Source of the DNA: Euglena gracilis | Lineage: Eukaryota > Euglenida > Euglenophyceae > Euglenales | Direction of reading: 5' to 3' | DNA length: 64,000 nucleotides | Assembly (NCBI GenBank): GCA_039621445.1 | Contig: CP154954.1 | Span: 992,001 to 1,056,000 of the forward strand | Made by a program: the position numbers and the translations under genes | Part shown: positions 27,785-44,098 of the stretch, piece by piece | How positions within the stretch are numbered: the stretch's first letter is position 1 | Layout of the letters: each line of letters starts with the position of its first letter | Notes under the pieces: model-generated | What the model was told of the DNA's origin: nothing | The model's database searches: none | What the model saw: the letters and a program-made list of their open reading frames with translations, nothing else

Positions 27785-28009
27785 CAACAAAAACAATACT
27801 TTTACCGCATCAATAGAAGACCGAAAAACTCTCGGTCCATACGTAAATTTATCCAAATTTGATTCAAGAAAAGGAAAAAATATAAAACTATATAGATTTT
27901 GCAAAGCTATATCCAAAAAATGAAAGTGTAAGAATTGTTCTTTGCAATCGATAAAATTGCGAAGATAATATAAATTTAAACATCTGATTTTATAAAAATC
28001 ATAATTCAA
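27785..28009 (-). CDS. mat2: Intron maturase, segment 3, cut off (P2)
   Basis: Inverted copy of the start of segment 3, running into the adapter remnant. The apparent upstream continuation across 27713-27780 is not coding sequence. Confidence 0.5.
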
Positions 28010-28032
28010 TACAAAACATTTTAAAGAATCAA

Positions 28033-28329
28033 CTAAATTTTGAAAATTTTTCTTTTTTTTTTTTTTTTTTGAATATTCGATGAAGATTTATCATCCGAAT
28101 TCTTCAACGTTTTGTATACAGCATAACATAATGAATTATAAGAAACTAAGACATCAGATACTAATTTATGGATTAAAATTTTGTTTCTTGATTTAATAGC
28201 AGAGGCTAACTCAAATTGTTTATTTAAAAGATAATGCTCCATAAAATTTACTTTTATTAACATAAAATTATCTCTTCTACGTATTTTCTTAGTGCGAAAT
28301 TTACACAAAAATTTTTTCAAATTTGCCAC
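28033..28329 (-). CDS. mat2: Intron maturase, segment 2 (P2)
   Basis: Inverted identical copy of 60332-60628, with the same 18-base homopolymer. Confidence 0.55.
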   Translation of the reverse strand: MANLKKFLCKFRTKKIRRRDNFMLIKVNFMEHYLLNKQFELASAIKSRNKILIHKLVSDVLVSYNSLCYAVYKTLKNSDDKSSSNIQKKKKKRKIFKI

Positions 28330-28331
28330 AA

Positions 28332-29285
28332 CTATATTCCTGTAAAAAAATTAGATTTTGTTTTAAAACCAAGGTTTTGTTTAATTTTTTGCTGTTGCAT
28401 TTTTAAAATATTTTTAAATGAACCGTGTATGTAAAAATCTTCAAAGTCAGTATATATTTTTAAAGGCGATTCTTTCCTTGCTCTAATAATGTACTTTTTT
28501 GATAAAAAAAGTAAAAAATATTCTAAAGGAACGCTATCAACACCTATAAACTCATTAAAAAAAATCTTATCTGAATCAAATAAATAAAAAATCTTTTTTA
28601 CCAAAAACAAGGAAATATCATTTAATCCATAGTTATTCAGAACATTAATAAGTATTTCATTAATGTTCATATCACTATAATATTCTAAAAAAGAAATGAA
28701 ATCACTCGGTCTTAAAGTATTAAATATAGCTGCATTCTTACTAACTGAAACATTAAACTTATAAATTGAATACATTTGAAAAGTACTTCGAATCTTCAAA
28801 GATACTCCCTTACGATGTATCAAAATAAAATCTTTTTTCGGATTTATAAATAAACGAGCAGGCACAGAAGGGTTATTCAAAGATTCCACATCTTGTAAAA
28901 ACTTTTCTCGTCTTTTAAAAGGAGATAATGAAAGATATTCGTCAATATTAACAATAATACTATCAATTACAGCTAAACAATTTCTAAAAAACAAACAACT
29001 ACTATCGTGCGTTAATACTTTACAATAATACTTAATAGAATCAAGTTGCTGCACTTTTAAACCACTTACAATATTATAAGAATTTTTAAACTGAAGGTTT
29101 ATTTGACCTATAATAACAATAATAGTATTTGTAATAACAAAACCAAGAAAAAATTGATGTATATCTTTTAAAAACATTATTTCTGTACTCAAATAATCAG
29201 CTATTAAAATATTTTTTACAGATTGAATATTATATCTATTAACATAAGGAAAACAGTAAGCATTAATAGTAAAACGGTCGTTCAA
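28332..29285 (-). CDS. mat2: Intron maturase, segment 1 (P2)
   Basis: Inverted identical copy of 59376-60329. Confidence 0.6.
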   Translation of the reverse strand: MNDRFTINAYCFPYVNRYNIQSVKNILIADYLSTEIMFLKDIHQFFLGFVITNTIIVIIGQINLQFKNSYNIVSGLKVQQLDSIKYYCKVLTHDSSCLFFRNCLAVIDSIIVNIDEYLSLSPFKRREKFLQDVESLNNPSVPARLFINPKKDFILIHRKGVSLKIRSTFQMYSIYKFNVSVSKNAAIFNTLRPSDFISFLEYYSDMNINEILINVLNNYGLNDISLFLVKKIFYLFDSDKIFFNEFIGVDSVPLEYFLLFLSKKYIIRARKESPLKIYTDFEDFYIHGSFKNILKMQQQKIKQNLGFKTKSNFFTGI

Positions 29286-29996
29286 AATTTAAAAATGAGT
29301 TAACGTTCATAACGCTTATTATAAACTAAAAAACAAAAAATATAAGTAAAATTTATACTAAATATCAAATTAATCTATAAAATTATATAATATAACATTG
29401 AAAAGTTAAAAACTTCTTTTATCAAAATTCACATAAACTTTTAAAAAACAAAATTGAATTGCCGAATTCAACATAAAAAATGTTTTGAGCTAATGTAACG
29501 TTAGCATAATTGCATGATCAAGTATTTAACTTTTCCATGTCATTTTTGAACTATTATTTCAAAACATTTGCTTTTTCACATTGTCGTTCAACCAAAAAAA
29601 ATTATTGATTTTTACTAAGATCTTTTCAATTACACATAAAAACTACAAATTAAAAATACGCTAATTTACCGACATAACTACAAGGTACAATAACTAACCC
29701 AATATGCAAAGCTTATTTTGCAAAGAAAAATCAAACATGATTAGATTAACCAAGTCAAATTTCTTAAAAATAAAAAAGTAATAAATAAAAGATTGGTTTC
29801 TAGCATTCACGGTTTTTAACACATATTTATTAAAGTAGCAAAACGTATAACTACACAACTGTAATTTTTATTCTAAACTACTTTCCTAATAAACACATTT
29901 GTTTTTCGGCATTAAAAATACGCATCTTGTACCAAAGAGACCACTCTACTCTATAGAATAACCGTGGTATTGTAACTGAATACTATTAGCCGTACC
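29286..29996 (-). other. 5' part of psbD intron 8 (P2)
   Basis: Inverted copy of the noncoding intron domain; no independent gene seen. Confidence 0.6.
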
Positions 29997-35203
<5,207 letters not shown>

Positions 35204-35280
35204 AAATAATATTTTGTAATATAAAATAAGTAATCTCTAATATTAACTAAAGAGCTAATTTTAGGTATTAAGATCCCCTA

Positions 35281-35310
35281 TTTATATACTAAAAAAGGGA
35301 ACACAAGCAA
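35281..35310 (-). promoter_or_regulatory. Candidate psbD promoter (P2)
   Basis: Inverted copy of 19678-19707 (TTGCTT-18-TATAAA). Confidence 0.3.
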
Positions 35311-35341
35311 AAAATATTGCATAACAATCTATCAATTTACT

Positions 35342-36720
35342 ATGAATAAAAAAACTAACGAAAGGCCTGTATTTCCTTTTACTTCTATTGTTGGACAAGA
35401 AGAGATGTGTGGCTAAACACATTGCACATTCAAATAAAAAACTTAATAAAATAATATTATAAATTTAAAAAATAATAATTATTATTATTAAAAATAATTA
35501 CTACCCTCTAAACTACAATTAATAAATAAAAAATAAAACAAATTGGCAAATAAAATACTGAATTTTCAACACAACTAAAAAAATTTTGTAAATTATTAAA
35601 ATTTATTGTAGCTAATTGGAAGCAGTTTGGAAAACTATAGAAAATCCAAAAGAACATAAAATAACAATTTATAAATAAAAAACAAAGCTAAAAGGATAAA
35701 CCACGTATAGTTTGAAAACAAATAAAATTTAGTTTTATGAAATTATCATTAATCTTAAATGTAATAGATCCAAAAATAGGAGGTGTTATGATAATGGGTG
35801 ATAGAGGAACAGGAAAGTCAACAATAGTTAGAGCGCTTGTTGACTTACTACCACCTATTGATGTAATAGAAAACGACCCATATAATTCTGATCCATATGA
35901 TACAGAATTAATGTCAGATGACGTTCTAGAAAAAATAAAAAAAAACGAAAAAGTATCGATAATTCAAGTTAAAACACCTATGGTTGATTTACCATTAGGT
36001 GCAACTGAAGATCGTGTTTGTGGAACAATAGATATAGAAAAAGCAATATCCGAAGGAAAAAAAGCATTCGAACCTGGTCTACTAGCACAAGCAAATAGAG
36101 GAATATTGTACGTTGATGAAGTTAACTTATTAGATGACCATTTAGTTGACGTTTTATTAGATTCCGCTGCTTCAGGATGGAACACGGTAGAAAGAGAAGG
36201 AGTTTCGATTTGCCATCCTGCAAGATTTATACTAGTAGGATCAGGAAATCCTGAAGAAGGAGAACTTAGACCACAATTACTAGATAGATTCGGAATGCAT
36301 GCACAAATTAAAACACTAAAGGAACCAGCGCTTCGTGTAAAAATAGTACAACAACGAGAACTATTTGAAAAAAGCCCTAAAGAGTTCAAAGAAAAATATA
36401 AGGAAGAACAAAATAAACTAATGGAAAAAATTATAAATGCAAGAAAAAAATTAAAAAACATAATAATAAAATACGAACTTTTAGAAAAAATATCACAAAT
36501 CTGTTCTGAACTAAATGTTGATGGACTAAGAGGAGATATGGTAACAAGTCGTGCAGCAAAAGCATTAGTAGCATTTGAAGATCGCACAGAAGTAACACCT
36601 AAAGACATTTTCACTGTAATTACGCTTTGTTTACGACATCGATTACGTAAAGACCCTTTAGAATCAATAGATTCGGGATATAAAGTGCAAGAAACCTTTA
36701 AAAAAGTGTTCAATTACTAA
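35342..36720 (+). CDS. chlI: Magnesium chelatase subunit ChlI (P2), two exons
   Basis: Exon 1 is 35342-35406 and exon 2 is 35739-36720, with the GTGTGGC intron between. It has alanine in GKKAFEPG, as in P3, against proline in P1; alanine is found in two of three copies and is the likelier true base. Otherwise identical to the gene described at 18268-19646. Confidence 0.92.
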
Positions 36721-36802
36721 AAAATAGCTAAAACAAGAAAACTAATTTACATTTTCTGAGAAGTATTTCAGAAAATACATTAAAAATGTTAAAAATATTC
36801 TT

Positions 36803-36879
36803 CCTTCGTGGTGAAATGGTAAACACGTGTGATTCAAAATCACATGCATAAGCTTGCCGGTTCGAGTCCGGTCGAAGGT
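36803..36879 (+). tRNA. trnL-CAA: tRNA-Leu (CAA) (P2)
   Basis: Inverted identical copy of 18109-18185. Confidence 0.85.
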
Positions 36880-36992
36880 AAAACTCTCGAAATAAAAAAC
36901 GTTAATAAAAAAGTTGCAATATATATCTAGATTAAAATCAACGTCTTTTATTTTGAAAAATGTTAAATTTATAACAAAATTTGAATAATGGA

Positions 36993-37032
36993 AAGTACCC
37001 AAAACGTGATGTCGTAGATTGAAATCTTACAA
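36993..37032 (+). pseudogene. Decayed trnW relic (P2)
   Basis: Inverted copy of 17956-17995. Confidence 0.55.
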
Positions 37033-38597
37033 AACAATAGTTGATATTGATTTTTTGTTTTTTACATAATTATGTAAAAATTTTATTATTAGTTAAAATA
37101 ATAATATAGACTTTGAAAAATTATGAAACTAAAAAGAAAAAGTAAAATGTGAACTAGATTTACTTCTTAAAGACAAACTTATAGGTTTAAGCAAAAAACA
37201 TTAGAAAAGCTAATTTTGAATTTTAAATTACTATTTATGGATAAAAGGAAATTAAATTAATTCAAAATTTTGATTTTTAAAATGAATCTAATTTCAAATC
37301 ATAAATTCTCTTGCAAAGTAATAATTTTAATGACTTGGATTACTTTTGAAACGAACATGATTCACATTGTTTTCAAAATTTTTATTGTTTACTATATTGA
37401 TGAGTATTGATGAGTTAACAAGATAAAACTATCTGGGTGTATAAAAAATATCATAGAATAATAATTGAATAAAAATAAAATATTCTAAAACATATAATTT
37501 TCTGGAATTTACAAACTTTATTACAAAAAAGTGTACAACAGAATTATATATATACAAAAATTTATTTTTAAAAATATATAAATTATAACACTTTTAAAAT
37601 TTTAATAGCTTCTTGAAAAATTTTAGTGACAGTAAAAAATAATAAAAACGCGTTTAATACATAATAACTACTATAAAGTATTTATATAGATTATTTTAAA
37701 TCTTAAATAATCTATTATTATTACCTATTTTTGAAATAATATTAGTATAAATATACATATTTAGTAATAAACTATTATCACAAATAGTGTAATCATTGTC
37801 ATTTTCGTAAAATTTTAATTTCCAGCAACAAGCAAAATTTTGTTTAACAAAGCTTTTTGCCGATTAAACTAATACAAATAATTTACCCACATTTTTGATA
37901 TAAAGAAGTATTACAAGAAGTACAGATGAATAAATCAAAAGTAGTTACAAAATATTATTAATATTTAATACCTTACAATTAATTTTTAGTATTGTATTTA
38001 TTCATAAAAAATGAGATCGAACTTTTAGAGTACAATCATTTAGTCTACCATAATTATATATTAAGTAACTTGAATATGACGTTTCAGAAGAATAATAGCA
38101 TAAGTGATTACAGGAATAATAATAATAAGTAAGATAATCTATCATCACGAATAATAATCTAACATTGAATAAGAACAAGAATAATAGAAATTGAGAAAAA
38201 CTCTATATATATATCTAGACATTTCTGTTTGTTTCTAAGTAAAATCCTACGAAACATACAATTTTATATTACATTAAATATGTAACTCATGTAAAAATAT
38301 TGTTAGCTCTAAACATCTTCTATTTTTTCATTATATCATTTTTCTGAAAAACCTATCTCTGATAATGAACTGTAATAATTAACTAACACTTATAAACTTT
38401 GTTTATCTTGAAATCTTAAACCTTAAAATATTATCTTGGAAAGTAAACATCTTTTATCTGGCAGAAATAACCAACCAGTTCTTCCATCCGGACTTGACGT
38501 ATGGATGGATTATGGATGGATACAACCTGATTGAGCAATAGAATCGAATCTAAGCATTTCCTCGGCAATGGGTTCACTTCCTTTTTACCCTTTAAGA
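37033..38597. other. A/T-rich noncoding stretch (P2)
   Basis: Inverted copy of 16391-17955; no gene recognised. Confidence 0.5.
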
Positions 38598-38696
38598 AAT
38601 TACGTATGCATTAGCCACACACATAGCTAAATAGAAAGCAGTTTGTGTGGTTCTTTGGATTACAATAAACGTTACGGAATTTAACCATAAAGTACT
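38598..38696 (-). pseudogene. Decayed fragment of gene X (P2)
   Basis: Inverted copy of 16292-16390. Confidence 0.7.
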
Positions 38697-38737
38697 TAAT
38701 AATTAATAAATCAGGGTTAATAATCAATAAAAAACCA

Positions 38738-38791
38738 TAAGGCGTAGGTCTCCAAAACCTGATGTAGTAGGTTCGAATCCTACAAAGCGCG
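38738..38791 (+). pseudogene. trnW-CCA relic beside the array (P2)
   Basis: Inverted copy of 16197-16250, with the leader palindrome next to it. Confidence 0.8.
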
Positions 38792-38874
38792 CTTTTAGTG
38801 TACACATTATAGTAAATGTGCCCCTTGCTTGGTCACCAAGGGGACTGATGTAGAAAATATTCAGTAAAGACCAT

Positions 38875-40080
38875 TTAAGTACATTGGTATATATAGTATA
38901 TATATTATATAAGTACATTAATATATATAAGTACATTGGTATATATAGTATATATAATATATATAAGTACATTAATATATATAAGTACATTGGTATATAT
39001 AGTATATATAATATATATAAGTACATTAATATATATAAGTACATTGGTATATATAGTATATATAATATATATAAGTACATTAATATATATAAGTACATTG
39101 GTATATATAGTATATATAATATATATAAGTACATTAATATATATAAGTACATTGGTATATATAGTATATAATATATATAAGTACATTAATATATATAAGT
39201 ACATTGGTATATATAGTATATATATATATATATATATATAAGTACCTTGGTATATAGTATATATAGTACATTTATCTAAGTACATTGGTATATATAGTAT
39301 ATATATATATAAGTACATTATATATATAAGTACATTGGTATATATAGTATATATAATATATATAAGTACATTAATATATATAAGTACATTGGTATATATA
39401 GTATATCTATATATATAAGTACATTAATATATATAAGTACATTGGTATATATAGTATATATAATATATATAAGTACATTAATATATATAAGTACATTGGT
39501 ATATAGTATATATTATATATATACTTAATATATATGTACATTGGTATATATAGTATATATATATATAAGTACATTATATATATAAGTACATTGGTATATA
39601 TAGTATATATATATAAGTACATTAATATATATACATTGGTATATATAGTATATATATATATATAAGTACATTAATATATATAAGTACATTGGTATATATA
39701 GTATATATAATATATATAAGTACATTAATATATATAAGTACATTGGTATATATAGTATATATATATATAAGTACATTAATATATAAGTACATTGGTATAT
39801 ATAGTATATATAATATATATAAGTACATTAATATATAAGTACATTGGTATATAGTATATATAATATATATAAGTACATTAATATATAAGTACATTGGTAT
39901 ATATTATATATAATATATATAAGTACATTAATATATATAGTACATTGGTATATATAGTATATATCTATATATTTTTTTTATTATTGGTATATTAGTATTT
40001 AATTATATAAGTACATTATTATTTTTTATATTTATCATTATATATAGTACATTTTATATTATTGGTATATAGTTTCTATA
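38875..40080 (-). repeat. 54-bp A/T array, second copy (irregular)
   Basis: Begins with several clean units in reverse orientation, then from about 39160 shows many units with lost or gained TA steps and stretches of pure TA. Its far end (39970-40080) degenerates to T-rich sequence before the border ACCCTTGATTCTTGGG shared with the third array. Open frames of Tyr/Ile/Leu repeats across it are meaningless. Confidence 0.9.
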
Positions 40081-40308
40081 TTCTACCCTTGATTCTTGGG
40101 TTTTTTGCAAAATTACTTCGGGAATTTTTTGCATTTAACCTACAATGCAATTAAAATATAGTTATTGATATATATTCAATGATCTATTTTTTTTTTTTTT
40201 TTTTTTTAGTTTGATTAAGAATTATTATTTTTTTATTTTTTATGACACATTCATAGAAATAGGTAAAGAAAATTAAAAGCAAAAAAAACGATTTCTTATA
40301 TTCATTTT
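40081..40308. other. Spacer between array and gene X
   Basis: Contains CTACAATGCAATT and GAATTTTTTGCATTTAACC, which also occur in modified form at 42010-42090 in the mosaic segment before gene Y. No gene seen. Confidence 0.45.
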
Positions 40309-41453
40309 ATGATTTTTACGATGTATTTCTTTAGAAATTTTGTTTTTTTACACTCTTTTATGAACTATATAATTAAAGTAAAATCTATTTTAATTAATCG
40401 ATATTCGTTGGCTACCTGCAATGCAATTTTATTGTATTTTTTTCAAACAAATTATTATAAAATTTATTTGTTAGTTAATACTAGTTTATCTTTTTACAAT
40501 TTAATTTTTTTCCTTAGGAATTTTCTAAGGATAGTAAAAAAAAAAACGATCCAAAAGTTTTTCTTTTGGCTTTATTGATAATTTCGAAAAATTATATCCA
40601 ATATGCGCTTTACTGTAATTTTTTGTTTCAAGTTGGTAACAGAACATTAAAAGTAATCAAGTCCGTTGAAATTTCTAAAAATGAAATTTTGAAAAACGAC
40701 CCTTCGTTGAAGGCTTTGGAGTTTTGGAAAAAAATTAAAATATTTTATAGTAAGAATTTTATTTCCAAAATTGCCGTAATTATGGTAATTAGTTTTTCTG
40801 GTTATTGCGCATTTAATTTTGCATTTAAATTTTTTGGTGTACTTAAAGAATCTTCAAAAATCTTGGCTTCTTTTTTCTCTTTTAATCATGATCAAAAAAA
40901 TGATAATTCTGAAGACAATCGTTCCGAAGATGATTTAAAGTCAAGTCAAGACCCAGTAAATATTCCTTCTATCGAACAAAGTTTCAAAGTTGAAGATTTT
41001 TCAATTTTCAATCCTGATTTTTGGTCAACTGATTTTGATAAAATTTTATTGGAAGAGGGTTATGACCTAGAGGGTTCATTAAGCACTTTATGGTTAACTC
41101 CAAGAACATTTATTGTGATGAAAAGGATCGTGCAAACTGGTTTCTATTTAAGTATGTGTGTAGCTAATGCATATGCAATTGCTGAAACCGTAAAAAGAGG
41201 TCAGCCGGTTAGCAATGATATGTTACAATTTAATCCGACTTTGCAAACAGGATTTGTCTACCCATACGGGCAGTCAATGTCAGCACCCGGTCAAATACCT
41301 GGGGGGAATTTGGGCCGAACGTTTGTTCCTGAAGAAAAAATGTTTACTTCACAAGATCTAGCAGTTTCATCCAACTGTAATGTGGGGGATGGATTTGTTG
41401 AGGTTATAGAAATCCCATTTAATTATTATAAGGATGCATTACCCCCCGAGTAA
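40309..41453 (+). CDS. Unidentified gene X (frameshifted at A11)
   Basis: I do not recognise this protein. The ATG at 40309 opens an 89-aa frame that overlaps a second, 295-aa frame. They join if the A run at 40536-40546 has 12 bases instead of 11; the inverted copy has 13. The joined protein would be about 380 aa: a hydrophobic N-terminal part, a membrane-like stretch KIAVIMVISFSGYCAFNFAF, an acidic/serine linker (SEDNRSEDDLKSSQD), then a conserved-looking C-terminal half (TLWLTPRTFIVMKRI, FVYPYGQSMSAPGQIPGG). A decayed fragment of the C-terminal half lies beside each chlI/psbD block, so the family has duplicated. The two copies differ at FKFFG versus LAG. Confidence 0.6.
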
Positions 41454-42359
41454 TATTCCTTTCTATTTTCGATTTCAAAGAAAAATATCAATATATTAAA
41501 TTTTTTATGTATTAAATAACTTGATACATAATTATTAGTAGTCACTACGTTTTTTATACGTAATATTATTTCTTTAACACATGGTTTTTTATATAAAAAT
41601 AGGTCAATTTTTTTTTATTATTTTTTTTAGAAAAAAAAAAATGCTTTGTAGACTATGTGGTAACTACATTTCAGTATCGTAATTAGTACGACAGCTCGAA
41701 TTTGGGTTTTGCAATTTTTTTTTTTCATTTTTTTTTTTTTTTTTTGCAAATAGGGGGGGTTGTTCTAAAATTCGGTGATTTTATTTATGGGAGATTTTTA
41801 TGCATTCAATAGTGCCGGGTAAAAATTGGCATGTTTTTATTAAGACAGGATTCGGTAGTTTTGAGGATTTTAACTTATTATTCATCAAAAAAAGCAATTT
41901 CTTACATTTTATTTATGATTTTTAGGATGTATTTATTCAGAAAATTTATTTTTTTCTTTAAGCAAAACTGTGTTATTTTTTTTGCTTATATATTTTTCCT
42001 TGATTCCAGAGTTCTTGCAATTTACTTCGGGATTTTTTAAAATTTAACCTACAACGAAATTGTAGTTAAGATATATTTTAATGATCTATTTTTTTATATT
42101 TTTTAAAAAGTTGTTATTTGTTATTATTTTTTTTTTCAATTAAGATTTTTATATTTTTCACACTCATTTTTTTTTAAAAAAATTATTATTATAGAAAAAA
42201 AATCCTTAATTGGTAACGTTGTGATTATGTTACTTCATCGTAGTGGGTCGCAAGTTCGAATTGAAGGTTTGCAAATTTTTTTTTTCATTTTTTTTTTTTT
42301 TTTGCATAATGGAGATATGGAAGTTTGAGGTTTTCAAAAAATGATTTATTTTTTTATTT
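41454..42359 (+). other. Mosaic segment between X and Y
   Basis: Noncoding. It holds two long T-rich tracts, each preceded by a similar tRNA-like string (CAGCTCGAATTTGGGTTTTG near 41691, CAAGTTCGAATTGAAGGTTT near 42250), a decayed Y start, and pieces resembling the start of X (TTTATGATTTTTAGGATGTA). It looks assembled from fragments of its neighbours. Confidence 0.55.
41787..41895 (+). pseudogene. Decayed 5' end of gene Y
   Basis: ATGGGAGATTTTTATGCATT through TTATTCATCAAAAAAAGC aligns with the first ~110 bp of Y at 42360 (shared blocks AATTGGCATGTTTTTATTAA and TTTTGAGGATTTTAACTTAT), but an early stop and loss of the remainder disable it. It then fuses to X-like sequence at ~41896. Confidence 0.75.
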
Positions 42360-43415
42360 ATGGGAGATTTTATTATGTATTCAATGGTTCCAGGAAAAAA
42401 CTGGCATGTTTTTATTAAAACAGGGTTCGGTAGTTTTGAGGATTTTAACTTATTATTCATCAAAAAGTGGAAAGAGTTAATTAATTATAACTCTATTTCT
42501 TTTATTATTTATGGTTTTGATTTGTCTGAAAATAATTTAAACAACTTTTGTGAAGTGACTATAGAGGTCTATATAGAATTTAATAAAAATTACCGAAGGC
42601 ATGGTCTTAAAAAATTATTTTCTTTTGAAAAAAATTCTGTTATTGTAGAAAAGGGATCGAGTAGTAAAACTTCACTTGATAATTTTTTTTCTAAAACAGG
42701 GAATAAAAACATTGAAGTTTGTTGGTCAGGTGTTCCAAGGTTTGAAAATGGTTTAAAAAATTCTTTAAGTTTTGATTTTGTTATTAAAAATAATTTATTA
42801 AGTCGTGCGCGAAAAGATCATTGTTTTCCTTCGTTTTTTTCTAAATTGATTTCCAATTCCTCAGAAAATTATTTAAAAGTGAAAGAAAAAATAACAGAAG
42901 AGAAAAAGGAATTAGAAATAAATGATTCTAATAATTTTTTACACGATCATTTTAATGTTTTGAAAGCTAATGATCAATTTTTAAACATCATTGAAAAATA
43001 TATAATAGAGTACAAAAATTTGTTTTTTTTAACGAGTAAAAACGATGCAATAAAACTTCGTTCTATGTTGTTGAAGTATATATCTGAAGTCGCAGTATTA
43101 GAAAATAGTATCTCAAATTCTAATATTTCTAATATTTTTTTATTTAAGCAAGCTTCTAAGTTTTATAAACATAATTCTTTAAAAAACGATAATTATAAAA
43201 ACTGGGATTTTAACTGGATTTTTGTGGAAATGCTTCTTATTTTTTTTCTAGAAAAAGCAAAAAATAAAAAAATTGATAAATTTGAATTATATACTTTAGT
43301 GAACAAAGAAATTTATGGTGAAGAACAGTTAGATATAATGGTTAAAAACTTTAGAAAAAGAGCTTGTGAAAATGTCGATTTACGGCAGATTCGGTCTTCA
43401 TTGCCTTGTTTTTGA
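42360..43415 (+). CDS. Unidentified gene Y (351 aa)
   Basis: I do not recognise this protein. It opens MGDFIMYSMVPGKNWHVFIK and ends NVDLRQIRSSLPCF. It is rich in Lys, Asn, Phe and Ser with no clear membrane segment; a charged middle (KVKEKITEEKKELEIND) may be helical. Codon use is strongly A/T-biased, like the confirmed plastid genes, so it is probably plastid-encoded. A second frame starts ~21 nt downstream in the inverted copy, suggesting co-transcription. Related sequences (41787, 45620, 46076, 46889) form a small family with a shared N-terminus. Confidence 0.65.
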   Translation: MGDFIMYSMVPGKNWHVFIKTGFGSFEDFNLLFIKKWKELINYNSISFIIYGFDLSENNLNNFCEVTIEVYIEFNKNYRRHGLKKLFSFEKNSVIVEKGSSSKTSLDNFFSKTGNKNIEVCWSGVPRFENGLKNSLSFDFVIKNNLLSRARKDHCFPSFFSKLISNSSENYLKVKEKITEEKKELEINDSNNFLHDHFNVLKANDQFLNIIEKYIIEYKNLFFLTSKNDAIKLRSMLLKYISEVAVLENSISNSNISNIFLFKQASKFYKHNSLKNDNYKNWDFNWIFVEMLLIFFLEKAKNKKIDKFELYTLVNKEIYGEEQLDIMVKNFRKRACENVDLRQIRSSLPCF

Positions 43416-43429
43416 TTTTTATATAGGGA

Positions 43430-43553
43430 GAAAAGTATAAAAAAAAAAGAAGAAAAAAATTTAAATAATACAAAAATCAATTTAACAGTAAAAAAAATTT
43501 ATAAAAAATATTGTTCTTATAAAGCACAATATGATGAAAAAAACCTGGACCAA
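43430..43553 (+). pseudogene. Start of small gene after Y, damaged copy
   Basis: Corresponds to the frame beginning at 44077 on the minus strand, but the start reads GTATAAAAA instead of GTATGACAA, so no ATG is present, and it diverges after the LDQ codons. Probably sequence error near the fold-back. Confidence 0.4.
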
Positions 43554-43960
43554 AAATTTAGTTGAAAGAAATGGAATCATGCTTCCGATTGTGGAGATCT
43601 TCCTTCTTCCCCTCTTTGGGGTTTGGTAGCAGGGACAAGGGGATAGTGAAACGATAGGAGAAGGAGATATTGTTCGTAAAGCGTGGCAAACAAAAGCGAC
43701 TGAATAAAATAAGTATGGCATTGGAAAATGTGATTAGTCTATCATCTTATTATTCTACAAATTGGACATGATAAAAAAGCATCTTTTAAATTAAGTTCAT
43801 AGACACTATATTTCACATTTTCCAATCGATTTTTTGACACGCTGGTAATTAAAATCGTCTACGGGATTTTGAACGCTTAGAAAATATTTCTACTTCTACT
43901 ACGTTTACAAATATGCCCATTTTCAAGGATAAAAAAAAAAGCTGGGGGCAACGAAAGTGT
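43554..43960. other. Loop between the X/Y palindrome arms
   Basis: Unique ~406-bp sequence, less A/T-rich than its surroundings. It contains an imperfect inverted repeat, ATTGGAAAATGTGA near 43720 and TCACATTTTCCAAT near 43813, so a fold-back apex may lie near 43770. No clear gene and no adapter-like sequence. Several broken frames with basic residues are seen. Confidence 0.5.
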
Positions 43961-44077
43961 TTGGTCCAGGTTTTTTTCATCATATTGTGCTTTATAAGAA
44001 CAATATTTTTTATAAATTTTTTTTACTGTTAAATTGATTTTTGTATTATTTAAATTTTTTTCTTCTTTTTTTGTCAT
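43877..44077 (-). CDS. Small basic protein, probably broken
   Basis: ATG at 44077 follows Y by about 21 nt, with GGGAG at 44084-44088 as a plausible ribosome-binding site. It reads MTKKEEKNLNNTKINLTVKK and ends CKRSRSRNIF (66 aa). The basic composition and position after Y suggest a small ribosomal protein; S14 is a weak guess only. The second half lies in the poorly matched loop and is probably out of frame. Confidence 0.35.
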   Translation of the reverse strand: MTKKEEKNLNNTKINLTVKKIYKKYCSYKAQYDEKNLDQTLSLPPAFFFILENGHICKRSRSRNIF

Positions 44078-44098
44078 ACTTTTCTCCCTATATAAAAA

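Noticed and set aside
27699-27923. 74-aa frame crossing the adapter remnant
   Set aside because: Half of it translates the artefact tract and half antisense maturase sequence.
41660-41715. tRNA genes in the T-rich leaders before Y (also near 42210-42255, 45240-45300 and 46500-46560)
   Set aside because: One D-arm-like hairpin and TTCGAAT/CTCGAAT strings are present, but acceptor, anticodon and T stems do not pair; at most decayed tRNA pieces.
43877-44077. Firm assignment of the small gene after Y as ribosomal protein S14
   Set aside because: Only basic residues and a vague CKRSRSR match; the second half is in unreliable sequence.
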